Below, in pieces: positions 22,218-31,353 of a stretch of DNA of 39,250 nucleotides (position 1 is the stretch's first letter; every line of letters starts with the position of its first letter). The translations under genes and the position numbers were made by a program. The DNA is taken from the NCBI RefSeq assembly GCF_000231035.2, contig NZ_KI912260.1, forward strand, positions 28,910-68,159, written 5' to 3'. Below the pieces are notes generated by a model, which was given only the letters and a program-made list of their open reading frames with translations, searched no databases and was not told the DNA's origin. The stretch is from Saccharomonospora iraqiensis subsp. paurometabolica YIM 90007 (GTDB lineage Bacteria; Actinomycetota; Actinomycetes; Mycobacteriales; Pseudonocardiaceae).

Positions 22218-22637
22218 GTGCTCATCCCACGCAAGGTCAGGTACCGCAAGCAGCACTCGCCGAGGACTTCCGGTGCGGCCAAGGGCGGCACGAAGGTGCA
22301 CTTCGGTGACTACGGCATCCAGGCGCTCGAGCAGGGTTACGTGACAAACCGGCAGATCGAGTCGGCACGTATCGCGATGACCCGGCACGTCAAGCGCGGC
22401 GGCAAGATCTGGATCAACATCTTCCCGGACCGGCCGCTGACCAAGAAGCCCGCCGAGACCCGCATGGGTGGCGGCAAGGGGTCGCCCGAGTACTGGGTGG
22501 CCAACGTCAAGCCCGGTCGCGTCATGTTCGAGATGAGCTTCCCGAACGAGGCGGTCGCCCACGAGGCGCTGCGTCGCGCGATCCACAAGCTGCCGATGAA
22601 GTGCCGGATCGTGAACCGCGAAGGTGGTGAGTTCTGA
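22218..22637 (+). CDS. rplP: 50S ribosomal protein L16
   Basis: L16 binds near the A-site tRNA elbow and the central protuberance. It is 139 residues with GTG 22218 as start, 3 nt after the rpsC stop. Family features are [16 protein letters not shown], the [32 protein letters not shown] segment, [24 protein letters not shown] and the C-terminal KLPMKCRIV. The stop overlaps the rpmC ATG by one base (TGATG). Confidence 0.97.
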   Translation: MLIPRKVRYRKQHSPRTSGAAKGGTKVHFGDYGIQALEQGYVTNRQIESARIAMTRHVKRGGKIWINIFPDRPLTKKPAETRMGGGKGSPEYWVANVKPGRVMFEMSFPNEAVAHEALRRAIHKLPMKCRIVNREGGEF

Positions 22638-22888
22638 TGGCGAAGGCCGGAGGAGTTGCGGCGTCAGAACTTCGTGAGCTCACTGCTGACGAGCTCGTGC
22701 TGCGCCTGAAGGAGTCGAAGGAGGAACTGTTCAACCTCCGCTTCCAGATGGCCACCGGGCAGCTCGACAACAACCGCAGGCTGCGCACGGTGCGCGCGGA
22801 CATCGCCCGCATCTACACCGTGATGCGGGAGCGGGAGCTCGGCCTGTCCGTCTCCCCCGAGGAGAACGAGAGTGAGGGTGCCGCATGA
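22637..22888 (+). CDS. rpmC: 50S ribosomal protein L29
   Basis: L29 is a small helical-hairpin protein next to L23 at the exit site. It is 83 residues: [57 protein letters not shown] is the family core, followed by a short acidic tail. The start overlaps the rplP stop by one base and its end overlaps rpsQ by 4 nt (ATGA), so it is coupled on both sides. Confidence 0.97.
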   Translation: MAKAGGVAASELRELTADELVLRLKESKEELFNLRFQMATGQLDNNRRLRTVRADIARIYTVMRERELGLSVSPEENESEGAA

Positions 22889-23166
22889 CGGAGGCGGTGC
22901 AGAGCAGGGACACCGACCGGAACTACCGGAAGGTGCGTGAAGGCCTGGTCGTGTCCGACAGGATGGACAAGACGATCGTCGTGGAACTCGAGGACCGTAA
23001 GAAGCACCCGCTCTACGGCAAGATCATGCGCCGGACCAAGAAGGTCAAGGCACACGACGAGGGCAACACCGCGGGCGTGGGCGACCGGGTCACGCTGATG
23101 GAGACCCGGCCGATGTCGGCGACCAAGCGTTGGCGGCTCGTCGAGATCCGTGAGAAGGCCAAGTAA
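22885..23166 (+). CDS. rpsQ: 30S ribosomal protein S17
   Basis: S17 is an OB-fold primary binder of the 16S rRNA 5' domain. It is 93 residues with an N-terminal extension ([16 protein letters not shown]) before the core [45 protein letters not shown] overlaps the rpmC stop by 4 nt. The following 75-nt spacer has two 6-bp hairpins (GGGGCC/GGCCCC and CTCGGC/GCCGAG) and leads to rplN, the classical S10/spc operon boundary. Confidence 0.97.
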   Translation: MTEAVQSRDTDRNYRKVREGLVVSDRMDKTIVVELEDRKKHPLYGKIMRRTKKVKAHDEGNTAGVGDRVTLMETRPMSATKRWRLVEIREKAK

Positions 23167-23241
23167 TCAGGGGCCGGGCGGCCCCGTTCGTTCCGCCAGG
23201 CTCGGCGTCGCCGAGAACCGGCGCGACATACAGGAGTTGAC

Positions 23242-23610
23242 GTGATCCAGCAGGAGTCGCGACTGCGAGTCGCCGACAACACGGGTGCCAAGGAGATCCT
23301 GACCATCCGGGTGCTCGGTGGCTCGGGGCGGCGCTACGCGGGCATCGGCGACATCATCGTCGCCACCGTCAAGGACGCCATCCCGGGCGCCAATGTGAAG
23401 CGTGGTGACGTCGTCAAGGCCGTCATCGTCAGGACGGTGAAGGAGAAGCGTCGCCCCGACGGCTCCTACATCCGGTTCGACGAGAACGCTGCGGTGCTCA
23501 TCAAGAACGACAACGATCCACGCGGCACACGCATCTTCGGGCCGGTCGGCCGCGAGCTGCGCGATCGGAAGTTCATGAAGATCATCTCGCTCGCGCCGGA
23601 GGTGCTCTGA
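23242..23610 (+). CDS. rplN: 50S ribosomal protein L14
   Basis: L14 binds 23S rRNA at the subunit interface and is the first gene of the classical spc operon. It has 122 residues from GTG 23242 with AGGAG about 7 nt upstream. The N-terminus [18 protein letters not shown], the [30 protein letters not shown] region and [26 protein letters not shown] end are textbook L14. rplX starts 2 nt after its stop. Confidence 0.97.
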   Translation: MIQQESRLRVADNTGAKEILTIRVLGGSGRRYAGIGDIIVATVKDAIPGANVKRGDVVKAVIVRTVKEKRRPDGSYIRFDENAAVLIKNDNDPRGTRIFGPVGRELRDRKFMKIISLAPEVL

Positions 23611-23612
23611 CA

Positions 23613-23927
23613 ATGAAGGTGAAGAAGGGCGACACGGTCCTCGTCATCGCGGGCAAGGACAAGGGTGCCAAGGGCAAGGTCATCCAGGCCTACCCGGGCC
23701 GCCAGCGCGTGCTGGTCGAGGGTGTGAACCGCATCAAGAAGCACACCCGGATCACCCAGACACAGCGCGGTGCCCAGTCCGGCGGCATCGTCACCCAGGA
23801 GGCCCCCATCCACGTGTCGAACGTGATGGTCGTCGACTCCGACGGAAAGCCGACCCGGGTGGGACACCGCATCGGCGAGGACGGCAAGAAGGTTCGTATC
23901 TCGCGTAGGACGGGCAAGGACATCTGA
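23613..23927 (+). CDS. rplX: 50S ribosomal protein L24
   Basis: L24 is a 23S assembly initiator with a KOW motif. It is 104 residues: [39 protein letters not shown] contains the KOW domain, followed by the [30 protein letters not shown] segment. It overlaps rplE by one base (TGATG) and sits 2 nt after rplN. Confidence 0.97.
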   Translation: MKVKKGDTVLVIAGKDKGAKGKVIQAYPGRQRVLVEGVNRIKKHTRITQTQRGAQSGGIVTQEAPIHVSNVMVVDSDGKPTRVGHRIGEDGKKVRISRRTGKDI

Positions 23928-24499
23928 TGACCACCGCAGAGAAAAGCTACCCGACGCCGCGGTTGAAGACCCGGTACCGCGACGAGATCGCCGGCCAGCT
24001 GCGTGAGGAGTTCGACCTGGGGAACCCGCACCAGATCCCCGGTGTGGTCAAGGTCGTGCTGAACATGGGTGTCGGTGACGCCGCCCGGGACAGCAAGCTC
24101 ATCGAGGGCGCGGTCCGGGACCTCGCCGCGATCACCGGCCAGCGTCCCGAGGTCCGCCGGGCCCGGAAGTCGATCTCGCAGTTCAAGCTGCGGGAGGGGC
24201 AGCCGATCGGTGCCCGTGTGACGCTGCGGGGCGACCGGATGTGGGAGTTCCTCGACCGGCTGCTGACCATCTCGCTGCCCCGGATCCGGGACTTCCGCGG
24301 CCTGTCGAGCAAGCAGTTCGACGGCAAGGGCAACTACACGTTCGGGTTGACCGAGCAGTCGATGTTCCACGAGATCTCGCCGGACTCGATCGACCGCCCC
24401 CGCGGCATGGACGTCACGGTCGTCACCACGGCGACCAACGACGACGAGGGCCGCTCGTTGCTCCGCAAGCTCGGCTTCCCGTTCAAGGAGGCGTCATGA
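23927..24499 (+). CDS. rplE: 50S ribosomal protein L5
   Basis: L5 binds 5S rRNA in the central protuberance. It has 190 residues with the family segments [56 protein letters not shown] and the C-terminal [31 protein letters not shown] 23927 overlaps the rplX stop by one base. Its own stop overlaps the ATG of a 24-codon small ORF (ATGA at 24496-24499) rather than being followed directly by S14. Confidence 0.97.
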   Translation: MTTAEKSYPTPRLKTRYRDEIAGQLREEFDLGNPHQIPGVVKVVLNMGVGDAARDSKLIEGAVRDLAAITGQRPEVRRARKSISQFKLREGQPIGARVTLRGDRMWEFLDRLLTISLPRIRDFRGLSSKQFDGKGNYTFGLTEQSMFHEISPDSIDRPRGMDVTVVTTATNDDEGRSLLRKLGFPFKEAS

Positions 24500-24570
24500 G
24501 CGACACTCGGTCCGTTGTGCTGAGGAAAGCCGACCGGGTGCGGGTGTCCCGCAAGAATCAGGAGAGTTGA
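24496..24570 (+). CDS. Small coupled ORF (24 aa) between rplE and rpsZ
   Basis: The family is not recognised. ATG 24496 overlaps the rplE TGA by 4 nt, and AAGGAGG (24485-24491) lies just upstream. It encodes a basic peptide, [20 protein letters not shown] plus NQES, ending at TGA 24568-24570, only 4 nt before the S14 ATG. 19 of 24 codons end in G or C, near but slightly below the surrounding genes. Its likely role is to carry ribosomes from rplE to rpsZ; a functional peptide is possible but unsupported. Confidence 0.4.
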   Translation: MSDTRSVVLRKADRVRVSRKNQES

Positions 24571-24574
24571 TCAG

Positions 24575-24760
24575 ATGGCCAAGAAAGCTCTGATCGCCAA
24601 GGCTGCCCGCAAGCCCAAGTTCCGGGTGCGCGCCTACACCCGCTGCCAGAAGTGTGGCCGGCCGCGTTCGGTCTACCGCAAGTTCGGCCTGTGCCGGATC
24701 TGCCTGCGGGACATGGCGCACGCGGGCCAGCTCCCCGGCGTGAACAAGTCGAGCTGGTGA
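24575..24760 (+). CDS. rpsZ: 30S ribosomal protein S14, zinc-binding (type Z)
   Basis: S14 of the 30S head, short zinc-ribbon form: 61 residues with C24-x2-C27...C40-x2-C43 (RCQKCGRP ... GLCRICLRD), the Zn ligands, and the conserved [15 protein letters not shown] end. Under zinc limitation many actinobacteria use a zinc-free paralogue elsewhere; none is in this window. The ribosome binding site is GGAGAG inside the preceding small ORF. A 122-nt spacer with no recognised feature separates it from rpsH. It is often named rpsN as well. Confidence 0.97.
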   Translation: MAKKALIAKAARKPKFRVRAYTRCQKCGRPRSVYRKFGLCRICLRDMAHAGQLPGVNKSSW

Positions 24761-24882
24761 AGGCTTTTACCGCACCCTGCGCAGACAGGGATCCATCCCA
24801 CTTCGCCACAGGCCCCGAGCCGGCCCGGTACGCACCGGCCGCCGGTGAGGGGAACCGGGGCGAGAAAGGTTGACAGGTCACC

Positions 24883-25281
24883 ATGACGATGACCGACCCG
24901 ATCGCAGACTTCCTGACACGTCTGCGGAACGCGAACTCGGCGTACCACGACGTGGTCGAGCTGCCGCACTCGAAGATCAAGGCGAACATCTCGGAGATCC
25001 TCAAGCGTGAGGGCTACATCTCGGACTACCGCACCGAGCCGGGAGACAAGCACAAGAACCTGGTCGTCGAGCTGAAGTTCGGCCCCAACCGCGAGCGCAG
25101 CATCGCCGGCCTGCGGCGTGTGTCGAAGCCCGGCCTGCGTGTGTACGCGAAATCGACCAACCTGCCCAGCGTTCTGGGTGGCCTCGGCGTGGCGATCATC
25201 TCGACCTCGTCCGGCCTGCAGACCGACCGGCAGTGCAAGCGCAACGGCGTGGGCGGGGAAGTCCTCGCCTATGTCTGGTGA
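24883..25281 (+). CDS. rpsH: 30S ribosomal protein S8
   Basis: S8 binds the 16S central domain; in E. coli it represses the spc operon. It is 132 residues from ATG 24883 ([25 protein letters not shown]), with the central [38 protein letters not shown] typical of S8. A second in-frame ATG at 24889 (MTDPIADF) is a possible alternative. rplF follows 15 nt downstream. Confidence 0.97.
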   Translation: MTMTDPIADFLTRLRNANSAYHDVVELPHSKIKANISEILKREGYISDYRTEPGDKHKNLVVELKFGPNRERSIAGLRRVSKPGLRVYAKSTNLPSVLGGLGVAIISTSSGLQTDRQCKRNGVGGEVLAYVW

Positions 25282-25296
25282 GGAAGGGGGACAGGC

Positions 25297-25836
25297 ATGT
25301 CACGCATCGGTAAGCTGCCGATCACCGTCCCCTCCGGGGTCGAGGTGACCATCGACGGTCAGCACGTCTCGGTCACCGGGCCGAAGGGCACCCTCGAGCA
25401 CACCGTCCCGGAGCCGATCACCGTGGAGCGGGACGAGGACGGCACGCTCGCCGTCCGGCGCCCGGACGATGAACGGGAGAACCGCTCGCTGCACGGACTG
25501 ACCCGGACCCTGGTCAACAACCTGGTCACCGGCGTCAAGGACGGCTTCGAGAAGCGGATGGAGATTCACGGCGTCGGCTACCGCGTCCAGGCCAAGGGCG
25601 ACGACCTCGAATTCGCGCTCGGCTTCAGCCACCCGGTGACGGTGTCCGCGCCCGAGGGGATCACCTTCAAGGTGGAGAGCCCGACCAAGTTCTCGGTGTC
25701 CGGCATCGACAAGCAGAAGGTCGGCCAGACGGCGGCGGTCATCCGCAAGCTCCGGCGTCCCGACCCCTACAAGGGCAAGGGCCTGCGGTACGAGGGCGAG
25801 CGCATCCGTCGCAAGGTCGGAAAGACGGGTAAGTGA
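25297..25836 (+). CDS. rplF: 50S ribosomal protein L6
   Basis: L6 lies at the base of the L7/L12 stalk near the factor-binding site. It is 179 residues: [62 protein letters not shown] and the C-terminal signature [27 protein letters not shown] are all present. It ends with TGA at 25834-25836, adjacent to or overlapping rplR depending on the start used there. Confidence 0.97.
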   Translation: MSRIGKLPITVPSGVEVTIDGQHVSVTGPKGTLEHTVPEPITVERDEDGTLAVRRPDDERENRSLHGLTRTLVNNLVTGVKDGFEKRMEIHGVGYRVQAKGDDLEFALGFSHPVTVSAPEGITFKVESPTKFSVSGIDKQKVGQTAAVIRKLRRPDPYKGKGLRYEGERIRRKVGKTGK

Positions 25837-25838
25837 TC

Positions 25839-26237
25839 ATGAGCGAAACGGTGACGAAGCGCAAGCCGGTCGGCAAGGACATCTCCACCCGTCGTCGCGC
25901 CGGCAAGGCCCGCAGGCACGCACGGCTGCGGAAGAAGATCAGCGGCACGGCGCAGACCCCGCGGATGTCGGTCAAGCGCTCCTCGCGGCACCTCGTCGTC
26001 CAGTTGATCGACGACGACGCGGGCCACACGCTGGCGTCGGCGTCGACGCTGGAGGCGGACGTGCGCACCGTCGAGGGCGACAAGAAGGCCAAGGCCACGA
26101 GGGTCGGCGAGCTGGTCGCCGCCCGCGCCAAGGACGCGGGCGTCTCGCGAGCGGTGTTCGACCGGGGAGGCAACGCCTACCACGGCCGGATCGCGGCTCT
26201 CGCCGACGCCGCCCGCGAGGCGGGGTTGGAGTTCTGA
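25839..26237 (+). CDS. rplR: 50S ribosomal protein L18
   Basis: L18 binds 5S rRNA together with L5. ATG 25839 gives 132 residues ([20 protein letters not shown]); an in-frame GTG at 25833, overlapping the rplF stop as GTGA and better placed behind GGAAAG (25819-25824), would add two residues, so the start is uncertain. The core [42 protein letters not shown] and C-terminal [27 protein letters not shown] are L18 hallmarks. Confidence 0.95.
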   Translation: MSETVTKRKPVGKDISTRRRAGKARRHARLRKKISGTAQTPRMSVKRSSRHLVVQLIDDDAGHTLASASTLEADVRTVEGDKKAKATRVGELVAARAKDAGVSRAVFDRGGNAYHGRIAALADAAREAGLEF

Positions 26238-26273
26238 CATGAGCACATTTCTCGAGAACGGAAGGAACGCCTG

Positions 26274-26909
26274 ATGCCGGGACGTACGCGGCAATCCGGC
26301 GGCCAGGGGGGACCGGGCGGCGACCGCGAGCGCGGTGGCGGCCGGGACCGCAGGGACCGTCGTGACGGTGGCCGTGGCGGGGCGGCCCAGGACAAGACCC
26401 CGCACCTCGAGCGCGTCGTATCGATCAACCGGGTGGCGAAGGTCGTCCAGGGTGGTCGGCGCTTCAGCTTCACCGCGCTGGTCGTCGTCGGGGACGGCGA
26501 CGGGCAGGTCGGTGTCGGCTACGGAAAGGCCAAGGAGGTGCCCTCGGCGATCGCCAAGGGTGTCGAGGAGGCCAAGAAGAACTTCTTCCGCGTGCCCCGG
26601 ATCGGGGGCAGCATCCCGCACCCCGTGCAGGGTGAGGAGGCCGCGGGCGTGGTTCTGCTCCGTCCGGCCAGCCCCGGTACCGGTGTGATCGCCGGTGGTG
26701 CCGTGCGTGCCGTGCTGGAGTGCGCCGGGGTGCACGACGTGCTGTCGAAGTCGCTGGGCAGCGACAACGCGATCAACATCGTGCACGCGACCGTGCGGGC
26801 CCTGCGGGATCTGCAGCGTCCGGAGGAGGTGGCGGCCCGCCGTGGGCTGCCGCTCGAGGACGTCGCCCCGGCCCGGATGCTGCGCCAGCGCGCGGGGCAG
26901 GAGGTCTGA
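26274..26909 (+). CDS. rpsE: 30S ribosomal protein S5, with Gly/Arg-rich N-terminal extension
   Basis: S5 helps form the mRNA entry site and affects decoding fidelity. It has 211 residues; the first 45 or so are Gly/Arg/Asp-rich ([18 protein letters not shown]), longer than in E. coli but common in actinobacteria. The double-stranded RNA-binding core is clear ([29 protein letters not shown]), as is [33 protein letters not shown] 26274 has GGAAGGA (26260-26266) 7 nt upstream. An 11-codon reading frame (26239-26274) fills the gap to rplR. Confidence 0.97.
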   Translation: MPGRTRQSGGQGGPGGDRERGGGRDRRDRRDGGRGGAAQDKTPHLERVVSINRVAKVVQGGRRFSFTALVVVGDGDGQVGVGYGKAKEVPSAIAKGVEEAKKNFFRVPRIGGSIPHPVQGEEAAGVVLLRPASPGTGVIAGGAVRAVLECAGVHDVLSKSLGSDNAINIVHATVRALRDLQRPEEVAARRGLPLEDVAPARMLRQRAGQEV

Positions 26910-26910
26910 C

Positions 26911-27093
26911 ATGACGCAACTGAAGGTCACGCAGATCAGGGGCCTGGTCGGCACGCAGAAGAGCCAGAAGGCCTCGCTGCGCACCCTCGGCCTGCGCAAG
27001 ATCCACCAGTCGGTGGTGCGGGAGGACACGCCCCAGGTGCGTGGTCTGATCAACGCGGTCCGCCACCTGGTGAACGTGGAGGAGGTCAAGTAA
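26911..27093 (+). CDS. rpmD: 50S ribosomal protein L30
   Basis: L30 is a small 23S-binding protein. It is 60 residues beginning [20 protein letters not shown] and containing [33 protein letters not shown], the family signature. ATG 26911 is preceded by GGCAGGAGG within the rpsE end. Its TAA overlaps the rplO ATG by one base (TAATG at 27091-27095). Confidence 0.96.
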   Translation: MTQLKVTQIRGLVGTQKSQKASLRTLGLRKIHQSVVREDTPQVRGLINAVRHLVNVEEVK

Positions 27094-27536
27094 TGGCCAT
27101 CAAGATCCACCACCTGCGGCCGGCCCCCGGCGCGAATCGGGACAAGATCCGTGTCGGCCGTGGTGAGAGCTCGAAGGGCAAGACCGCGGGTCGCGGTACG
27201 AAGGGCACCAGAGCCCGGAAGAACGTGCCCGCCGGCTTCGAGGGTGGGCAGATGCCCATCCAGCAGCGGCTTCCGAAGCTGCGCGGGTTCAAGAACCGCA
27301 ACCGCACCGAGTACCAGGGAATCAACGTGGGCGACCTCGTCCGCGCGTTCCCGGACGGCGGCACGGTCGGCAGGGACGAACTGGTGTCCCGGGGCCTGAT
27401 CCACCGGGACGAACTCGTGAAGGTCCTCGGTGACGGCGACGTGAACGGCGTCAAGCTCGACGTCGCCGCCGACGCCTTCTCCAAGTCGGCCCGGGAGAAG
27501 ATCGAGTCGGCGGGCGGCACGACGACCCGACTCTGA
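27093..27536 (+). CDS. rplO: 50S ribosomal protein L15
   Basis: L15 is a late-assembly 50S protein. It has 147 residues: [60 protein letters not shown] and the C-terminal [21 protein letters not shown] are L15 features. It overlaps rpmD by one base and is the last gene before a terminator; secY begins 451 nt further on, unlike E. coli where the two are adjacent. Confidence 0.97.
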   Translation: MAIKIHHLRPAPGANRDKIRVGRGESSKGKTAGRGTKGTRARKNVPAGFEGGQMPIQQRLPKLRGFKNRNRTEYQGINVGDLVRAFPDGGTVGRDELVSRGLIHRDELVKVLGDGDVNGVKLDVAADAFSKSAREKIESAGGTTTRL

Positions 27537-27578
27537 CTCGCACGCTCACCGGTCGTCGAACCGGGAGACCCGCACAAC

Positions 27579-27619
27579 GAAACGGCCCGCAGCCCCCCAC
27601 CGGGGCCGCGGGCCGTTTC
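27579..27619 (+). terminator. Terminator after rplO
   Basis: A perfect 12-bp stem GAAACGGCCCGC (27579-27590) / GCGGGCCGTTTC (27608-27619) encloses a 17-nt loop which itself can pair internally (CCCC/GGGG). The descending arm ends in TTTC. It lies 43 nt after the rplO stop and separates the S10/spc ribosomal genes from secY-adk-map. Confidence 0.85.
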
Positions 27620-27670
27620 ACGTTCCCACCCCGACCCGACTCGCCCTCCCGACCCGCGCCCGGCCACCCA

Positions 27671-27712
27671 GGGACGACATTCCGCCCGCGAACTGTCCCC
27701 ACGAGGGCCGGG
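27671..27712 (+). repeat. Short palindromic intergenic repeat, copy A
   Basis: The core ATTCCGCCCGCGAACTG is preceded by GGGACGAC and followed by CAC...GGGCCGGG. The same arrangement recurs at 27731-27767 and 30781-30828, and as weaker core matches at 37019-37060 and near 30680, always outside genes. Confidence 0.5.
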
Positions 27713-27721
27713 CACGTCGCC

Positions 27722-27767
27722 GTGGTGGCGCGTTCCGCCCGCGGAACGCGCCACCACCCGGGCCAGG
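27722..27767 (+). repeat. Short palindromic intergenic repeat, copy B, forming a 15-bp hairpin
   Basis: A perfect 15-bp stem GTGGTGGCGCGTTCC (27722-27736) / GGAACGCGCCACCAC (27743-27757) has the 6-nt loop GCCCGC. The centre (GTTCCGCCCGCGGAAC) is the same core as copy A. It lies in the secY leader region 27620-27987, where a possible -10 TAGAGT (27848-27853) has no good -35. Confidence 0.6.
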
Positions 27768-27987
27768 ACGTACCCCCGTTCGTGGGGTCGTTCGGCGACG
27801 AACGTGGGCAAAGCCGCACTATGTGCGGCGGCACTCAGAGAGGCTGTTAGAGTCGCACTCGACGCTTGGGGCACCCATGTGCCCCGAGCGTGTCTGGCTT
27901 GCCCGCCAGTGACAGAGTGTCCAGCCGGCCAAGGTGGTCGGCCAAGCCGATCGTCGGTTCGCCGACGACGCCGAGGAGGTCCCCCGC

Positions 27988-29307
27988 GTGCTCAGCGCCT
28001 TCCGCTCGGCTCTCGCGACGCCGGACCTGCGCAAGAAGATCCTGTTCACGCTGATGATCGTGGCCGTCTACCGCGTCGGTGCGGTCACGCCAGCTCCCGG
28101 GGTTTCCTACCCCAACGTGCAGGCATGTCAGGCGCAGGCAGAGGATCAGAACATCTTCTCGCTGCTGAACCTGTTCAGTGGTGGGGCGCTGCTACAGCTG
28201 TCCGTGTTCGCCACGGGCATCATGCCCTACATCACGGCGAGCATCATCGTGCAGCTGTTGACGGTGGTGATCCCCCGGTTCGAGGAGCTGAAGAAGGAAG
28301 GCCAGGCCGGACAGGGCAAACTGACGCAGTACACGCGGTACCTGACGATCGGACTCGCGATCCTGCAGGCAACCGGCGTGGTCGCGTTGGCGGACCGCAA
28401 TCAGCTGTTCGTCGGCTGTGAGGTGCCGGTACTGCCGGACGACAGCGTCTACTCGCTGGCCCTCACGGTGCTGACGATGACCGCGGGCACCGCCGTGATG
28501 ATGTGGCTCGGCGAGCTGATCACCGAGCGCGGCGTCGGCAACGGCATGTCCCTGCTCATCTTCCTCAACATCGCCGCGCGGATCCCCGAGGAGGGCGCGA
28601 ACATCCTGAGCTCGGCGGGTGGACTCACGTTCTTCTTCGTCTGTGTCCTCGGGCTGGCGATCATCGCGAGCGTGGTCTTCGTCGAGCAGGGCCAGCGCCG
28701 GATCCCGGTGCAGTACGCGAAGCGGATGGTCGGACGCCGGATGTACGGCGGGACCTCGACCTACCTGCCGATCAAGGTCAACCAGGCCGGCGTGATCCCG
28801 GTGATCTTCGCGTCCTCGCTGCTGTACCTGCCCGATCTGCTCGGGCAGCTCATCGGGGATCCGAACGAGGCGTCCGGATGGCAGCAGTTCATCCAGACGT
28901 ACCTGACCGATCAGTCGAGCTGGGTACACATCCTGCTGTACTTCTCGATGATCATCTTCTTCACGTACTTCTACATCACGATCACCTTCAACGTGGACGA
29001 CCGCGCTGAGGAGATGAAGAAGTTCGGCGGCTTCATCCCGGGGATCCGCCCGGGTCGGCCGACCGCCGAATACCTCGGGTTCGTGCTCAACCGGATCACC
29101 CTGCCGGGGTCGATCTACCTGGGTGTCGTGGCGATCCTGCCCAACTTCTTCCTGTCCATGACCGGGAGCCAGCAAGGCGGTGGCGGCGCCCAGAACTTCC
29201 CGTTCGGCGGAACAGCTGTGCTGATCATGGTCGGTGTCGCCCTGCACACCGTGAAACAGATCGAGAGCCAGCTGATGCAGCGCAACTATGAAGGGTTCCT
29301 CCGATGA
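27988..29307 (+). CDS. secY: Protein translocase subunit SecY
   Basis: Channel-forming subunit of the SecYEG inner-membrane translocon. GTG 27988 has GAGGAGGT (27973-27980) 7 nt upstream and gives 439 residues, the usual actinobacterial length; a longer frame from 27934 lacks a comparable site. Ten hydrophobic helices can be traced; signatures are [32 protein letters not shown], the YTRYLTI segment and [25 protein letters not shown]. The C-terminus ends EGFLR, and the stop overlaps the adk ATG by 4 nt. Confidence 0.97.
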   Translation: MLSAFRSALATPDLRKKILFTLMIVAVYRVGAVTPAPGVSYPNVQACQAQAEDQNIFSLLNLFSGGALLQLSVFATGIMPYITASIIVQLLTVVIPRFEELKKEGQAGQGKLTQYTRYLTIGLAILQATGVVALADRNQLFVGCEVPVLPDDSVYSLALTVLTMTAGTAVMMWLGELITERGVGNGMSLLIFLNIAARIPEEGANILSSAGGLTFFFVCVLGLAIIASVVFVEQGQRRIPVQYAKRMVGRRMYGGTSTYLPIKVNQAGVIPVIFASSLLYLPDLLGQLIGDPNEASGWQQFIQTYLTDQSSWVHILLYFSMIIFFTYFYITITFNVDDRAEEMKKFGGFIPGIRPGRPTAEYLGFVLNRITLPGSIYLGVVAILPNFFLSMTGSQQGGGGAQNFPFGGTAVLIMVGVALHTVKQIESQLMQRNYEGFLR

Positions 29308-29858
29308 CGCGTGTGGTCCTCGTTGGTCCTCCAGGGGCCGGAAAAGGTACGCAAGCGGCGGCGCTGTCCGACAGGCTCGGCGTCCCGCACATCTCGACCG
29401 GTGATTTGTTCCGGTCGCACGTGGGGCAGGAGACCCCGCTCGGCCGGGAGGCGAAGCGCTATCTCGACTCCGGCGAGCTCGTGCCGGACACGGTGACGAA
29501 CGAGATGGTGCGCGAGCGCCTGACCGACCCGGACGCCAAGAACGGCTTCCTGCTCGACGGATTCCCGCGGAACACCAAGCAGGCCGAGGTGCTCGGCGAG
29601 ATGCTCGCCGACAACGACACCGCGCTCGACGCGGTGATCGAACTCCAGGTGTCCGAGGACCTGCTGGTGGAGCGGCTGCTGGAGCGCGGACGGTCCGACG
29701 ACACCGAGGACGTCATCCGCCGCAGGCAGCAGGTGTACCGCTCGGAGACGGCACCGCTGCTGGAGTACTACTCCGACATCCTGGTGACGGTCGACGGTGT
29801 CGGGGACATCGACGAGGTCTCGGACAGGGTGCTCGACGCGCTCGGCAAGCGCTCGTGA
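29304..29858 (+). CDS. adk: Adenylate kinase
   Basis: Catalyses ATP + AMP to 2 ADP in the cytoplasm. It is 184 residues, the short form without the zinc-type lid insertion. The P-loop is G8-P-P-G-A-G-K14-G, the AMP-binding region contains ISTGDLFR, and the nucleotide-binding signature is [31 protein letters not shown] forms the short lid. ATG 29304 overlaps secY by 4 nt (ATGA), and its stop overlaps a GTG for map (GTGA), so the three genes are coupled. Confidence 0.97.
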   Translation: MTRVVLVGPPGAGKGTQAAALSDRLGVPHISTGDLFRSHVGQETPLGREAKRYLDSGELVPDTVTNEMVRERLTDPDAKNGFLLDGFPRNTKQAEVLGEMLADNDTALDAVIELQVSEDLLVERLLERGRSDDTEDVIRRRQQVYRSETAPLLEYYSDILVTVDGVGDIDEVSDRVLDALGKRS

Positions 29859-30682
29859 CCCTGGTCGGCTCACTGCTGGGTATGTTCCGACGTCGAAACA
29901 CGATCGAGGTCAAGACGCGCGGCGAGCTCGACGCGATGCGACGCGCCGGGCTCGTCGTCGCCCGCACCCTCGACCTGGTACGGCGGTCGGCCGTGCCCGG
30001 GGCGAGTACCGGTGAGCTGGACGAGCTCGCCGAGCAGACGATCCGGGACGCCGGTGCGGTGCCGTCGTTCAAGGGCTACCACGGGTTCCCCGCGTCGATC
30101 TGCGCGTCGGTGAACGAGCAGATCGTGCACGGGATCCCGACCTGGGACCGCGTGCTCGACGACGGTGACCTGCTGTCGGTGGACTGTGGCGCGATCCTCG
30201 ACGGGTGGCACGGCGACTCGGCGGTGACCATCGAGGTCGGGACGGTCTCGGATCGCGACCGCGCACTGTCCGAGGCAACCAGGGCGGCGATGGAGGCGGG
30301 GGTGGCAGCCCTCGGTTCGGCCACCCGGCTGACCGACATCTCGCACGCCATCGAGACCGCGGCCCAGCGGAAGGCCGCGGAGCACGGCGTGGAGTACGGG
30401 ATGATCGCCGAGTACGGCGGACACGGGATCGGCCGTGAGATGCACATGGAGCCGTTTCTGCCGAACCTCGGCCGACCGGGCCGGGGACCGAAGCTCACGA
30501 CCGGCATGGCGCTCGCCATCGAGCCGATGCTCACGGCCGGATCCTCGGAGGCCGTCGAGCTGGACGACGGCTGGACCGTCGTCACCGCGGACGCCTCCCG
30601 CGCCGCCCACTGGGAACACACCGTCGCGATCACCGACGACGGCCCGTGGGTCCTCACCGCCCCGGACAACGGGAACAGTTAG
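29855..30682 (+). CDS. map: Methionine aminopeptidase, type I
   Basis: Removes the initiator Met from nascent proteins using a two-metal site. From GTG 29855 (overlapping the adk stop) it has 275 residues; ATG 29882 (MFRRRNTIE) is an alternative start. The five metal ligands are visible: D110 (VDCG), D121 (WHGD), H190 (GGHGIG), E223 (AIEPM) and E254 (HWEHT). The conserved [22 protein letters not shown] is present. There is no N-terminal zinc-finger extension, consistent with the short actinobacterial class. Confidence 0.96.
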   Translation: MTLVGSLLGMFRRRNTIEVKTRGELDAMRRAGLVVARTLDLVRRSAVPGASTGELDELAEQTIRDAGAVPSFKGYHGFPASICASVNEQIVHGIPTWDRVLDDGDLLSVDCGAILDGWHGDSAVTIEVGTVSDRDRALSEATRAAMEAGVAALGSATRLTDISHAIETAAQRKAAEHGVEYGMIAEYGGHGIGREMHMEPFLPNLGRPGRGPKLTTGMALAIEPMLTAGSSEAVELDDGWTVVTADASRAAHWEHTVAITDDGPWVLTAPDNGNS

Positions 30683-30780
30683 CCCGCGAACTGCGGTACA
30701 CGTACACGGGGTGCGGTGGCCTGGAAACCGGCACCGGCTCCCCTCCCCCCCCCCACCCGCCGAACGCCCCGGGCCGGCCC

Positions 30781-30828
30781 GGGGACGACGTTTCGCCCGC
30801 GAACCGCGTCACTACGGGAGCCGGGGGC
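30781..30828 (+). repeat. Short palindromic intergenic repeat, copy C
   Basis: The core GTTTCGCCCGCGAACCG is preceded by GGGGACGAC and followed by CACTACGGGAGCCGGGGG, matching copy A at 27671-27712. It lies in the 374-bp map-infA spacer, which also holds a 10-C run (30745-30754) and the infA promoter candidate. Confidence 0.5.
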
Positions 30829-30914
30829 AGGCTGATACGACACCGTCGTCCGGTCGAACGCGCGGAGTGGTCGCGCGGTCGCTGCGGGGTCTGACACGGC
30901 CCCGGTGGTCGGGC

Positions 30915-30942
30915 TTGACACGCGTTGCGTACACTGTCTGAT
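30915..30942 (+). promoter_or_regulatory. Candidate infA operon promoter
   Basis: A perfect -35 hexamer TTGACA (30915-30920) is followed after 16 bp by TCTGAT (30937-30942), a fair -10. It would start the infA-rpmJ-rpsM-rpsK-rpsD-rpoA-rplQ transcript with a leader of about 105 nt. Confidence 0.45.
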
Positions 30943-31056
30943 TGGCGTGCTCATCACGTCGGTCCCATCGTGCTCGCTTATCGGGTTCCGGCCGACGTGA
31001 CGTGTGTGCCACCCAGGCAAGCACTCAACGCTCAACGATCACGAAACGCGGAGTAC

Positions 31057-31278
31057 ATGGCGAAGAAGGACGGGGCCATCGAGGTCGAGGGCCGCGTAAT
31101 CGAGCCGCTTCCCAACGCGATGTTTCGCGTCGAGTTGGAGAACGGCCACAAGGTCCTAGCACACATCAGCGGCAAGATGCGGCAGCACTACATCCGCATC
31201 CTGCCGGAAGACAGGGTCGTCGTGGAGCTCTCGCCCTACGACTTGTCCCGTGGACGCATCGTCTACCGCTACAAGTGA
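31057..31278 (+). CDS. infA: Translation initiation factor IF-1
   Basis: IF-1 is an OB-fold protein that occupies the 30S A site during initiation. ATG 31057 gives exactly 73 residues, the family length: [42 protein letters not shown] followed by [27 protein letters not shown]. Longer in-frame starts from 30925 only add leader sequence containing the promoter. GGAG (31050-31053) is the only, closely spaced, ribosome binding site. Confidence 0.97.
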   Translation: MAKKDGAIEVEGRVIEPLPNAMFRVELENGHKVLAHISGKMRQHYIRILPEDRVVVELSPYDLSRGRIVYRYK

Positions 31279-31353
31279 TTTCGTGAGCGTGGCGGAGGGC
31301 GACCTCTGCCAGGGGGCGCGCAGCAACTCAGCACGAGCAGGAGAGCAGGAGAC

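Noticed and set aside
27934-27987. SecY start at 27934
   Set aside because: GTG 27988 has GAGGAGGT at proper spacing and yields the usual SecY N-terminus; the longer form adds 18 non-conserved residues.
30925-31056. N-terminal extension of IF-1 from an upstream in-frame start
   Set aside because: The extension overlaps the promoter candidate and lacks homology; ATG 31057 gives the exact 73-residue family length.
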